In this document: positions 7,956 to 15,308 of the stretch, piece by piece
Layout: each line of letters begins with the position of its first letter
Numbering within the stretch: position 1 is the first letter of the stretch
Origin: Nocardioides bizhenqiangii
GTDB lineage: Bacteria > Actinomycetota > Actinomycetes > Propionibacteriales > Nocardioidaceae
Assembly (NCBI RefSeq): GCF_034661235.1
Contig: NZ_CP141059.1
Span: 434,001 to 498,000 of the forward strand
Direction of reading: 5' to 3'
Length of the DNA stretch: 64,000 nucleotides
Notes under the pieces: generated by a model
The model's input: only the letters and a program-made list of their open reading frames with translations
What the model was told of the DNA's origin: nothing
Database searches by the model: none
Program-made: the position numbers and the translations under genes

Positions 7956-8029
7956 GGCGGGGTAGCTCAGGTGGTTAGAGCACACGGCTCATAATCGTGG
8001 TGTCGCGGGTTCGAGTCCCGCCCCCGCTA
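7956..8029 (+). tRNA. tRNA-Met (anticodon CAT), probably elongator
   Basis: 74 bases: acceptor GGCGGGG pairs with CCCCGCT (first pair G-U), anticodon stem CACGG/TCGTG with a G-U pair around loop CTCATAA, and T arm GCGGGTTCGAGTCCCGC. It lacks the three consecutive G-C pairs in the anticodon stem and the unpaired first base of initiator tRNA, so it is called elongator. CCA is not encoded. Confidence 0.93.
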
Positions 8030-8078
8030 CGCCAGACGACCAAGACGCACAACAACCAGACAGCAGCAAGGACTTCCC

Positions 8079-8249
8079 GTGGCCAGCAAGAGCTCCGACG
8101 TTCGCCCCAAGATCACGCTCGCGTGCGTGGACTGCAAGGAGCGCAACTACATCACGAAGAAGAACCGGCGCAACGACCCCGACCGCCTCGAGCTGTCGAA
8201 GTTCTGCCCGCGTTGCCGCAAGCACACCGAGCACCGCGAGACGCGTTGA
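8079..8249 (+). CDS. rpmG: 50S ribosomal protein L33, zinc-ribbon (C+) form
   Basis: 56 residues, missed by simple length cut-offs. GTG start at 8079 gives [19 protein letters not shown], and the body carries two Cys pairs, CVDC and CPRC, that bind zinc. This C+ type is one of the two L33 paralogues usual in actinobacteria. The 3' end [10 protein letters not shown] is typical. It lies 49 bases after tRNA-Met and is closed by a strong terminator, so tRNA and rpmG are probably one transcript processed by tRNA maturation enzymes. Confidence 0.97.
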   Translation: MASKSSDVRPKITLACVDCKERNYITKKNRRNDPDRLELSKFCPRCRKHTEHRETR

Positions 8250-8280
8250 TCGTGCGCCCTGCCTGACGGCAGCGGCTGAC

Positions 8281-8319
8281 CGACCCGGCTCCCCCTGGGA
8301 GTCCGGGTCGTTGTCTTTT
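8281..8319 (+). terminator. Rho-independent terminator after rpmG, probably bidirectional
   Basis: CGACCCGG (8281-8288) pairs with CCGGGTCG (8303-8310) and is followed by TTGTCTTTT. The T run directly abuts the stop codon of the opposing lipoprotein gene, so the hairpin may end both transcripts. Confidence 0.85.
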
Positions 8320-9308
8320 CACGTCCCGCAGTCGGACCGTTCCCAGCGCGGGAGGTCGCGCACGTCGTAGTGCGCGAGCGTCGGTACGACGGGCCGCCCG
8401 CCGTCCAGGAAGTACGGCGCCGCGGTCGTCTCGCTCACCACCCAGACCCGGCCGCGGGCGTAGGCCACCCCCTCGGCGCCGGGGTGGAACGCGAAGCGCC
8501 GCCGCGGACCCGCCCACAGCTCGCCGCAGTAGGTGTTGGAGCGCGTGAACCACACCTGCGCCGGGCCCGGTCCCAGGTCCGCCCAGAGGGCACCCTGGCC
8601 CGCCGAAGGACCGAGCTGGACCGCCGCCGCGTCGTCGGGGGTGAGGTCGAGCCGCCCGCTCTCGAAGAGCACCCCGGGCTCGAACCAGTGCAGGGGCCAC
8701 CGCCGCTCCCCGTGGAAGCCGCCCACCCCGAGCCGGCCGCGGTCGTCGTGCACGAGGAACGAGCCCCGCACCTCGTCGACGAGGTGCCACACCCGCCGCA
8801 CGTCGAACGTGTCCGGGTCGAGCAGCCAGACCTTGGTGAACTGTGAGATCCACAGGCCGTGGTCGTCGAGGCTGAGTCCGCCGGCATGACGGCAGCTGGC
8901 CGGCCCGCGCGGCGCGAGCCCGGCCCGGATCGGCGCCCGCTGGGCCAGCTCCTTCCCAGTGCGGAGATCGAGCCGGACGACCCGGCAGGTGTCGGAGCCG
9001 ACCCGGGTCCGCCCCCGGTCGTAGCCGCTCACCCATGCGGTCCGGCCGCGCACCACCAGCCCCTGCGGCACGAAGGTCTCACTGGTCGGCGGGAGCCAGG
9101 CGCCGGCGCACAGCGCGTGGTCGTTGGGGACGGGATCGAGCGGACCGTCGACGTACGACGGCGCCCGGCCGGCCACGTCGTCGTACGAGACCGGGCCGCA
9201 ACCCTCCAGCGCCGGGGTGCGCGGCTCCTCGCTGTCGGCCTCGCCGGAGCAGCCGGTGAGCCCCATAACCGCCGCAGCCAGCGCCGCGGCCACCGCGCGA
9301 GCCGACAT
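8319..9308 (-). CDS. Predicted lipoprotein with β-propeller-like repeats, unknown function
   Basis: 329 residues. A signal peptide ends in the lipobox LTGC (Cys20), so the protein should be anchored outside the cytoplasmic membrane. The mature part has repeated strands of the kind VVRGRTAWVSGYDRG, LSLDDHGLWISQFTKVWLLD, GRVWVVSETTAAPYFLDGG, suggesting a β-propeller, plus several cysteines (SDTCRVV, ASCRHAG, NTYCGE, SDCGT) that could form disulfides. No catalytic motif was recognised. It diverges from the hadA-like gene. Confidence 0.8.
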   Translation of the reverse strand: MSARAVAAALAAAVMGLTGCSGEADSEEPRTPALEGCGPVSYDDVAGRAPSYVDGPLDPVPNDHALCAGAWLPPTSETFVPQGLVVRGRTAWVSGYDRGRTRVGSDTCRVVRLDLRTGKELAQRAPIRAGLAPRGPASCRHAGGLSLDDHGLWISQFTKVWLLDPDTFDVRRVWHLVDEVRGSFLVHDDRGRLGVGGFHGERRWPLHWFEPGVLFESGRLDLTPDDAAAVQLGPSAGQGALWADLGPGPAQVWFTRSNTYCGELWAGPRRRFAFHPGAEGVAYARGRVWVVSETTAAPYFLDGGRPVVPTLAHYDVRDLPRWERSDCGT

Positions 9309-9369
9309 GCTCGCCAGTGTGCACCCCGGGGGCCGAGAAGGGGCGGGGCACGCCCCCTAGGGTGGGGGC

Positions 9370-9762
9370 ATGCCGATCGACTCGTCGCTCATCGGCCGGG
9401 AGTTCCCGCCGACCCCGCCGCTCGTCGTGACCGCGGCGGAGGTGACGTCGTTCGCGTCGGCCACCGGGTCGGAAACGCGGCGGGTTCCGGCGACGTTCCC
9501 GATCGTTGTCACGTTCCGGGCGCTGCTCGGCTTCCTCGAGGCCGAGCAGGTCGAGCTGGCGCGGATCGTGCACGGCGAGCAGAGGTTCACCTACGAGCGG
9601 CCGATCGTGATCGGCGACGAGCTCAGCGCCACCCTCAGCGTCACCGGGCTGCGGCAGATCGAGGGCACCGACATCCTGCGCACCACCAGCACGATCACCG
9701 ACGCCGCCGGCGAGCTCGTCTGCACGGCCGGCGCCACCCTGGTCCACCGGGCGGATGCATGA
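9370..9762 (+). CDS. MaoC-fold dehydratase, HadA-like subunit (FAS1-type N-terminal domain)
   Basis: 130 residues: MPIDSSLIGREFPPTPPLVVTAAEV opens a hot-dog fold of the FAS1/HadA dehydratase type, continuing with RRVPATFPIVVTF and EQRFTYERPIVIGDELSATLSV. HadA-type subunits bind substrate and pair with a catalytic HadB-type subunit to dehydrate 3-hydroxyacyl thioesters. The next gene overlaps it by four bases (ATGA) and supplies that partner. The position next to rpmG matches mycobacterial hadABC, but there is no hadC here. The natural substrate in a bacterium presumably without mycolic acids is unclear. Confidence 0.85.
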   Translation: MPIDSSLIGREFPPTPPLVVTAAEVTSFASATGSETRRVPATFPIVVTFRALLGFLEAEQVELARIVHGEQRFTYERPIVIGDELSATLSVTGLRQIEGTDILRTTSTITDAAGELVCTAGATLVHRADA

Positions 9763-10160
9763 GCGCGCTGACGGCGGGCACCGAGCTCGCGCCGCAGGAG
9801 TTCGTCGTACGACGCAGCGATCTGGTCGCCTACGCGGACGCCTCCGGCGACCAGAACCCGATCCACCAGGACGAGGCGATCGCCCAGCTGGTCGGACTGC
9901 CCGGGGTGATCGCGCACGGGATGTACACGATGGCACTGGCCGCGCGCGCGGTCGCGACCTGGACCGACGACGCCGAGGTCGTCGAGATCGGGTGCAAGTT
10001 CACCGCGCCGGTGGTGGTGCCGGCCGAGGGCGGTGCGACGGTGCGGATCGCCGGTGTCGTCAAGAGTGTCGCCGACGGCCGCGCGACCATCGCGCTCGAC
10101 GTCACCTGCGCCGGCGAGAAGGTGCTCGGCGCCCCGAAGGCCGTCGTCCGTGTCGGCTGA
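9759..10160 (+). CDS. MaoC-fold dehydratase, HadB-like catalytic subunit
   Basis: 133 residues. The hydratase-2 motif is present: YADASGDQNPIHQDE with the catalytic Asp and His, then GVIAHGMYTMALAARAV. This is the catalytic half of a heterodimeric (3R)-hydroxyacyl dehydratase. Start ATG overlaps the stop of the HadA-like gene by four bases, indicating translational coupling and a 1:1 complex. Its own stop overlaps the start of murB by 11 bases, so fatty-acyl dehydration and peptidoglycan precursor synthesis are co-transcribed. Confidence 0.88.
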   Translation: MSALTAGTELAPQEFVVRRSDLVAYADASGDQNPIHQDEAIAQLVGLPGVIAHGMYTMALAARAVATWTDDAEVVEIGCKFTAPVVVPAEGGATVRIAGVVKSVADGRATIALDVTCAGEKVLGAPKAVVRVG

Positions 10161-11223
10161 CCGCCGCCGCCTCGCCGACCACACCACCCTGCGGCTCGGC
10201 GGGCCCGCCCGTGCGTGGGTGCGGGCCACGACCGAGGACGAGCTGGTCGCGGCGGTGTCGGCCGCCGACGCCGCCGGTGAACCGGTGCTGGTGCTCGGCG
10301 GCGGCAGCAACCTGGTGGTCGCCGACGAGGGCTTCGACGGCACGGTCGTGGAGGTCGCGACCCGCGGCGTCCACGCCGACGTCGGCGACGGAGGCGACCC
10401 GACCTGCGGCGGCGCTGTGGTGACCGTCGCCGCGGGGGAGACGTGGGACGACCTGGTGGCCCACGCCGGCGAGCAGGGCTGGGTCGGCGTCGAGGCGCTG
10501 TCGGGGATCCCCGGCTCGGTCGGAGCGACGCCGATCCAGAACGTCGGCGCGTACGGCCAGGAGGTCGCGCAGACGATCGCCTCGGTCCGGGTGTGGGACC
10601 GCAAGCTCAACGGCATTCGCACGTTCGCGGTGGCCGACTGCGGGTTCGGCTACCGCACGTCGCGGTTCAAGATCGACCGGTACCCCGGTGATGCAGCCCA
10701 TGGCGCCCGGCACCTGGTGCTGTCGGTGACCTTCCAGCTGCGGCAGGGGTCGCTCGGCGCCCCGGTCGTCTATGCCGAGCTCGCCCGCTCCCTCGGCGTC
10801 GAGCCCGGGCAGCGCGCGCCGCTCGCCGACGTGCGTGACGCGGTGCTCGGCCTGCGCAGCGGCAAGGGGATGGTGCTCGACCCGTCCGACCACGACACCT
10901 GGAGCGCCGGCTCGTTCTTCACCAACCCGGTCGTGCCCGCAGCGGATGTGCCCGAGGGCGCGCCGACCTGGCCGACGGCGGACGACGGCCTGGTGAAGAC
11001 CAGCGCTGCCTGGCTGATCGAGCATGCCGGGTTCGGGAAGGGCTATGGGCTCGACCGCGGGCGGGCCGCCCTGTCGACCAAGCACACCCTGGCCCTGACC
11101 AACCGCGGCGGAGCCACCGCGGCCGACCTGCTGTCGCTCGCGCGGGAGGTCCGCGACGGCGTCGCGGCGGCGTACGGGATCACGCTGGTCAACGAGCCGG
11201 TGCTGGTGGGTTGCTCGCTCTGA
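10150..11223 (+). CDS. murB: UDP-N-acetylmuramate dehydrogenase
   Basis: 357 residues from a GTG at 10150 that overlaps the preceding gene. FAD-binding motifs VLGGGSNLVVADEGF and EALSGIPGSVGATPIQNVG, the catalytic region GYRTSRFK and the WSAGSFFTNPVV loop with the catalytic Ser are all present. The Tyr-loop arrangement is that of type I MurB. The enzyme reduces UDP-GlcNAc-enolpyruvate to UDP-MurNAc with NADPH in the cytoplasm. It ends 9 bases from the convergent DUF4190 gene with no recognisable terminator between them. Confidence 0.96.
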   Translation: MSADRRRLADHTTLRLGGPARAWVRATTEDELVAAVSAADAAGEPVLVLGGGSNLVVADEGFDGTVVEVATRGVHADVGDGGDPTCGGAVVTVAAGETWDDLVAHAGEQGWVGVEALSGIPGSVGATPIQNVGAYGQEVAQTIASVRVWDRKLNGIRTFAVADCGFGYRTSRFKIDRYPGDAAHGARHLVLSVTFQLRQGSLGAPVVYAELARSLGVEPGQRAPLADVRDAVLGLRSGKGMVLDPSDHDTWSAGSFFTNPVVPAADVPEGAPTWPTADDGLVKTSAAWLIEHAGFGKGYGLDRGRAALSTKHTLALTNRGGATAADLLSLAREVRDGVAAAYGITLVNEPVLVGCSL

Positions 11224-11232
11224 GCCCTGCGG

Positions 11233-11685
11233 CTACTGCTCGGCGCCGGCGAAGAGCCAGATCAGCAGGCCGAAGAAGGCCAGCACCAGGAGCAGCGCCA
11301 GCACCGCGAGCAGGATCCCGATCAGGCCCATGATCCAGCCCGCGATCGCCTGTCCGCGGTTGTTGTAGAGATCGGGTCGGTTGCGGACGGCCTTGCTGGC
11401 CCAGAGACCGACACCGACCGCCACCGGTGAGCAGACCATCCCGGGCGCCGTCAGGCCTCCCGTCGGCAGGGAGAGGATCGCGGAGACGAGACCGACGATG
11501 CCGAGGATCATCGACCACAGCGCGCCCTGGTGGGTCTGCTGACCGGTGACCTGCTGGTACTGCGCGGGCACGCCGTACGCCGGCGGGGGTGGTGGCGGTG
11601 GCGGTGGTAGCGGCGCAGCACCCCACGGCGGGCTCGCCGGCTCGTCGGGCGGCCTCGGTGGGGTCAGTCCGGGCTGGTCGGTCAT
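11233..11685 (-). CDS. DUF4190-type membrane protein with polyproline head
   Basis: 150 residues. The first ~55 are rich in proline (a run of nine Pro near residue 27), followed by QGALWSMILGIVGLVSAILS and IAGWIMGLIGILLAVLALLL, the two membrane helices of DUF4190, separated by a GVGLWASKAVRNRPDLYNN loop. Members have no known function. The start overlaps the stop of the TetR gene by four bases, so the pair is one operon divergent from the diiron oxygenase. Confidence 0.82.
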   Translation of the reverse strand: MTDQPGLTPPRPPDEPASPPWGAAPLPPPPPPPPPAYGVPAQYQQVTGQQTHQGALWSMILGIVGLVSAILSLPTGGLTAPGMVCSPVAVGVGLWASKAVRNRPDLYNNRGQAIAGWIMGLIGILLAVLALLLVLAFFGLLIWLFAGAEQ

Positions 11686-12326
11686 CCGGCGATCCGCATC
11701 AGGCGGACCAGGTTGGCGACGTACGGCCGGGTGCCTTCCTCGTCGAGCGCGGGCGTGGGGGTGGTGATCAGGGAGATCACGATCCGGTAGCCCCACTCGG
11801 CCGCCGCACGGGGAGTGAGGGCGTCGTCGGACGTCCCCGCCGACCCCGCCGACCCCGTGGACGCGGCCTGGCTCAGTGCCCGCCCGAGCTGGTCCTCGAA
11901 CAGCGTGACCACCCGTTCGACAAGAGCGCCGGACTCCGTCGTCAGTGCCGGGAGGATCAGCTCGGGGTGCTCGCGCAGTGCCTTCTGGAGCAGCGCGTGC
12001 CCGCGCCCGTACTCGACGACGAACACGATCGCGTCGACCAGGTGCGCCTCGAGGTCGTCGCTGCGGCGCAGCAGCGGCACGGCGGCGCCGAAGAACTGGT
12101 CGAGCTCGCGATCGAGGATCGCGGCGACGATCGCGGCCTGGTCGCCGACGTACTTGTAGACGGTGGGCCGCGAGATCCCCGCCCGCTCGGCGATCATCGC
12201 GTGCAGTCGCGCGTCCAGCCCCTCGGCCAGCAGGCAGTCGGTGGCGGCATCGAGGATCCGCTCCCGGATCCGCGCGGCGGCGTCCGGATCGGAGGGACCC
12301 GGACGCAGAGGAGTGACGCTCGCCAT
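11682..12326 (-). CDS. TetR-family transcriptional repressor
   Basis: 214 residues from the ATG at 12326. The N-terminal HTH is clear: RIRERILDAATDCLLAEGLD, then IAERAGISRPTVYKYVGDQ and IVAAILDREL. The C-terminal ligand domain has the lipid-regulator look (HPELILPALTTESGALVERV). It is divergent from the AurF-type oxygenase across an 87-base gap with two palindromes, so it probably represses both itself and that gene in response to a small hydrophobic ligand. The ligand is not known. Confidence 0.9.
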   Translation of the reverse strand: MASVTPLRPGPSDPDAAARIRERILDAATDCLLAEGLDARLHAMIAERAGISRPTVYKYVGDQAAIVAAILDRELDQFFGAAVPLLRRSDDLEAHLVDAIVFVVEYGRGHALLQKALREHPELILPALTTESGALVERVVTLFEDQLGRALSQAASTGSAGSAGTSDDALTPRAAAEWGYRIVISLITTPTPALDEEGTRPYVANLVRLMRIAG

Positions 12327-12347
12327 GACGGAATGGTACGGCCCCTT

Positions 12348-12379
12348 GACCGGTCGTTGACGAAATGCGAAAGTACGTA
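12348..12379. promoter_or_regulatory. Candidate TetR operators between the TetR and AurF genes
   Basis: The 87-base divergent gap holds two perfect palindromes, GACCGGTC (12348-12355) and TACGTA (12374-12379), the second inside a longer imperfect symmetry from 12367 to 12390 with GCGAA/TTCGC ends. A TTGACG element at 12357-12362 sits between them. This is where the adjacent repressor would be expected to bind; no protection data can be read from sequence. Confidence 0.4.
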
Positions 12380-12413
12380 AACAACTTCGCCGGACATTCT
12401 CGAAAGGCCGCTC

Positions 12414-13319
12414 ATGACGACCGCGCCCGAGCGCACCGCCCTCTCTCCCGACCAGGTGGCCACCCGTCTCATCAGCGGGTCCGTCCGCCGGTCCTACGAA
12501 CCGGCCGTCGCCATCGACTGGGACGCGCCGCTCGTCGAGGGCAAGTACTTCCTCCCCAAGGAGGTCGTCTCCCTCTACGGCACCGGCTACTGGGAGGAGC
12601 TGACCGAGGAGCAGCGGATCGCGCTGTCCCGCGAGGAGCTCGCCAACGTGCTGTCGGTCGGCCTGTGGTTCGAGAACATCCTCAACCGCGGGCTGCTGCT
12701 GCAGCTCCTCCGCGAGGACCCGACGTCGCCGTTCGCCCACTACGTGCTGACCGAGATGGGTGACGAGTGCCGGCACATGACGATGTTCGGCAAGGTCATC
12801 GACCGGGTCGGCGCCCGGCCCTACCGGATGGGGCGCACCGACCGGTTCCTCGCCGCCGCGCTCCCGCACTTCCTCCGTGGCTCGCTGCTCTGGGTCGGCG
12901 CCCTGATCGGTGAGGAGATCTTCGACGCGCAGCAGCGCCGGATCATGGCGGATCCCGACCTGCAGCCCGTCGTCGCCCAGCTGATGCGGATCCACGTCAC
13001 CGAGGAGGCCCGGCACATCAGGTTCGCCCGGGAGGGCGTCGTGCACCGGATGCAGGACGCGACCTGGCTCGAGCGGTTCCTGGTCCGCAACCTCAACGGT
13101 CTCGGCGGTCCGGTGCTCCGGCGGTCGCTGACCCACCGCGGCATCTACCACCGGGCAGGGCTCGACGTCGAGCGTGCTTATCGCGAGGCGCAGGCCAACC
13201 CGCACCACCGGGAGATGGCCACGGTCGGGTTCGCGTCGCTCGCCGCGTTCCTCGAGGACAACGGCCTGATGGGCCGGCTCGGCCGCCTCATGTGGCACCG
13301 CAGCGGGTTCCTGGCGTGA
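12414..13319 (+). CDS. AurF-type diiron oxygenase
   Basis: 301 residues. The helical bundle carries carboxylate/histidine iron ligands in the expected order: ENILNRGLLLQLL (Glu), LTEMGDECRHMTMF (Glu-x6-His type), IGEEIFDAQQRR (Glu) and RIHVTEEARHIRFAREG (Glu-x2-x-His). This pattern matches p-aminobenzoate N-oxygenase (AurF) relatives, which use a μ-oxo diiron centre and O2 to oxidise amines or acyl chains. The gene is followed with a 4-base GTGA overlap by DUF4873 and controlled divergently by TetR, suggesting an inducible oxidation unit. The substrate is unknown. Confidence 0.85.
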   Translation: MTTAPERTALSPDQVATRLISGSVRRSYEPAVAIDWDAPLVEGKYFLPKEVVSLYGTGYWEELTEEQRIALSREELANVLSVGLWFENILNRGLLLQLLREDPTSPFAHYVLTEMGDECRHMTMFGKVIDRVGARPYRMGRTDRFLAAALPHFLRGSLLWVGALIGEEIFDAQQRRIMADPDLQPVVAQLMRIHVTEEARHIRFAREGVVHRMQDATWLERFLVRNLNGLGGPVLRRSLTHRGIYHRAGLDVERAYREAQANPHHREMATVGFASLAAFLEDNGLMGRLGRLMWHRSGFLA

Positions 13320-13684
13320 AGACCGTGCGCCGCCGTCGGCGTCACCCGCGGGGGATGGCCTGGCTCCCTCCCGAGGAGGAGTCCGGCTACGACGGCCCGG
13401 CCGTGCTGCACCTCGGCGACCGGGCGTTCGGCGTGATCGTCCACCTCGACGGACACCTCGAGCCGCTCGACGGCCGCTACCACTGGTACGGCCGGATCGA
13501 GCGGTCCGCCGACGTCGTGGCCGCGAAGGACGGCGGAGCGACGACGGCACACCTGGTCGTCGCCGACCGTCCGCCGGCCACGCTCCGGCTCGCCGAGTAC
13601 GACCCGTGGGGCCACGTCCAGGTCAGCGGCACCGGCGCTCCGCCGTACCCCCTCGCCGCGGTGGAGGTCGACGTCCCCGTCTAG
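13316..13684 (+). CDS. DUF4873 domain protein
   Basis: 122 residues from a GTG that overlaps the oxygenase stop (GTGA). After a basic N-terminus (VKTVRRRRRHPRG) the single domain reads GYDGPAVLHLGDRAF and LEPLDGRYHWYGRI, then LAEYDPWGHVQVSGTGAPPYPL, which is DUF4873. In other actinobacteria this domain is often attached to FAD-dependent monooxygenases, so an accessory role for the diiron enzyme is plausible. Its biochemical activity is unknown. It converges on adenosine deaminase with a 4-base overlap of coding ends. Confidence 0.82.
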   Translation: MKTVRRRRRHPRGMAWLPPEEESGYDGPAVLHLGDRAFGVIVHLDGHLEPLDGRYHWYGRIERSADVVAAKDGGATTAHLVVADRPPATLRLAEYDPWGHVQVSGTGAPPYPLAAVEVDVPV

Positions 13685-14700
13685 ACGGAGTCGTCGGCCA
13701 GCCAGTCGTCGATGTCGGCCTCGGCCCGCTTGCGGATGTCCTCGGGCGCGCGGCTGGCACGGAAGGACATGCGCGCCAGCTCCGCCAGCTGCTCGTCGGC
13801 CAGGCCGTGCGCGGCCCGCATGGTGGCGTACTGGCCGGCCAGCCGGGAGCCGAACAGCAGCGGGTCGTCCGCGCCCAGCGCGACCGTCGCTCCGGCCGCG
13901 AGCAGGGCGGGCAACGGCACCGACGTCAGGTCGGAGTAGACCCCGAGGGCGACGTTCGAGACCGGGCACACCTCGAGGGCGACGCCGGCGTCGACGATCC
14001 GGGCCAGCAGCTCGGGGTCCTCGGCCGCGCGCACGCCGTGCCCGAGCCGGTCGGCATGGAGGGCGTCCAGGCAGATCCGGATGTGCTCGGGCCCGCGGAG
14101 CTCCCCGCCGTGCGGCGCCAGCAGCAGTCCGGCCCGCTCGGCGATCTCGAACGCCGGGCCGAAGTCGGCCGTCGTGCCGCGGCGCTCGTCGTTGGAGAGC
14201 CCGAAGCCGACCACGCCGCGGTCGACGTACTGGCCGGCGAGCCGGGCCAGGGTCCGGGCGTCCAGGGGGTGGCGGGTGCGGTTCGCGGCGATGACCACCG
14301 CCATCCCGAGGCCGGTGCGCTCGCTCGCGTCGCGCACCGCGTCGATAACCAGGTCGGTGAAGGCCGTGATGCCGCCGAACCGTCCGCCGTAGCCGCTCGG
14401 GTCGACCTGGATCTCCAGCCAGCGCCCACCGTCCGCGACGTCGTCCTCGGCGGCCTCGCGCACGAGGCGTCGTACGTCGTCCTCGGTGCGCAGCACCGAA
14501 CGCGCGACGTCGTACAGGCGCTGGAAGCGGAACCAGCCCTTCTCGTCGGCCGCGGTCAGCTGCGGCGGCCACTCCGACACGAGCGCGTCGGGGAGGTGGA
14601 TGCCGTCGCGCTCGGCGAGCTCGAGCAGCGTCGCGTGCCGCATGGACCCGGTGAAGTGCAGGTGCAGGTGCGCCTTCGGTAGTGAGTGAGGGTCCCGCAT
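13681..14700 (-). CDS. add: Adenosine deaminase
   Basis: 339 residues from the ATG at 14700. Metal-binding KAHLHLHFTGS, the HGGE region with the catalytic Glu (LLAPHGGELRGPEHI), LGHGVRAAEDPELL, and SVPLPALLAAGATVALGADDPLLF with the zinc/base Asp pair mark an adenosine deaminase-family enzyme. It converts adenosine and deoxyadenosine to inosine forms in purine salvage. An adenine deaminase or related specificity is possible, since the ADA family includes close paralogues. A longer frame upstream to 14805 overlaps the tRNA-Trp promoter and is not used. Confidence 0.88.
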   Translation of the reverse strand: MRDPHSLPKAHLHLHFTGSMRHATLLELAERDGIHLPDALVSEWPPQLTAADEKGWFRFQRLYDVARSVLRTEDDVRRLVREAAEDDVADGGRWLEIQVDPSGYGGRFGGITAFTDLVIDAVRDASERTGLGMAVVIAANRTRHPLDARTLARLAGQYVDRGVVGFGLSNDERRGTTADFGPAFEIAERAGLLLAPHGGELRGPEHIRICLDALHADRLGHGVRAAEDPELLARIVDAGVALEVCPVSNVALGVYSDLTSVPLPALLAAGATVALGADDPLLFGSRLAGQYATMRAAHGLADEQLAELARMSFRASRAPEDIRKRAEADIDDWLADDSV

Positions 14701-14751
14701 CCGGCGATCGTAGAGGTGGGGCCGGCGGCGGGCGCGGTCGTCGTACTGCTT

Positions 14752-14781
14752 TTGGTCCGCTTGGACGAGGGTGCGTAGACT
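14752..14781 (+). promoter_or_regulatory. Promoter for tRNA-Trp, secE and nusG
   Basis: TTGGTC (14752-14757) and TAGACT (14776-14781) are separated by 18 bases, giving a start near 14788 and a leader of about 78 bases before tRNA-Trp. This is the best sigma-70-like match in the gap between the divergent add gene and tRNA-Trp. Confidence 0.55.
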
Positions 14782-14865
14782 CCACTCTTGGTGGCTTTCC
14801 CCCAATGGTGAGTCGCGCCCTCGTGACGGTGGTCACGGGTGCGAGGAGGCCGGGATCGCCGTCGG

Positions 14866-14938
14866 AGGGCACTAGCTCAACTGGCAGAGCATCGGTCTCC
14901 AAAACCGAAGGTTGGGGGTTCAAGTCCCTCGTGCCCTG
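14866..14938 (+). tRNA. tRNA-Trp (anticodon CCA)
   Basis: 73 bases: acceptor AGGGCAC pairs with GTGCCCT, anticodon stem TCGGT/ACCGA encloses CTCCAAA with anticodon CCA, and the T arm is GGGGG/CCCTC around TTCAAGT. The terminal CCA is not encoded. tRNA-Trp immediately upstream of secE is the conserved actinobacterial order. Confidence 0.96.
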
Positions 14939-14983
14939 CAGGACCAGACGAGAATCCAGACAGAAGTTGAAGAGGTGAGCAGC

Positions 14984-15244
14984 GTGTCGGACTCCCACGC
15001 GGCCCAGAAGGGCCGCCAGTCCGACGCCGGCAAGTCCGGCGACAAGCGCACCGGGCCGGTGACGTTCTACCGCCAGGTCGTCGCCGAGCTCCGCAAGGTG
15101 GTCTACCCCACCCGCGAGCAGCTGATGACCTACTTCTTCGTCGTCATGACCTTCGTCCTGGTGATGATCGCGATCGTCTCGCTGCTGGACCTCGGTCTCG
15201 GCAAGCTCGTGTTCGCGGTCTTCACCGGCGGCGACGCCGGGTGA
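14984..15244 (+). CDS. secE: Preprotein translocase subunit SecE
   Basis: 86 residues with the SecE/Sec61γ pattern [20 protein letters not shown] followed by one membrane helix, [20 protein letters not shown]. SecE clamps SecY in the Sec channel. The GTG at 14984 is preferred over the GTG at 14975 because GAGGTGAG lies 5 bases before it as a ribosome site. The 46-base gap after tRNA-Trp implies co-transcription with tRNA processing. Confidence 0.95.
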   Translation: MSDSHAAQKGRQSDAGKSGDKRTGPVTFYRQVVAELRKVVYPTREQLMTYFFVVMTFVLVMIAIVSLLDLGLGKLVFAVFTGGDAG

Positions 15245-15308
15245 CCGGGGCTGTCCGCAGCGCCACCCCAGGTCACACCCCAGCCAACAGCAACTGATGG
15301 AGCAGCAC

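Noticed and set aside
11585..11625. GGTGGCGG-type tandem repeats
   Set aside because: They encode the polyproline head of the DUF4190 protein and follow from codon bias.
15297..15308. ATG at 15297 as the nusG start
   Set aside because: No ribosome site upstream; GGAG precedes the GTG at 15309 at good distance.
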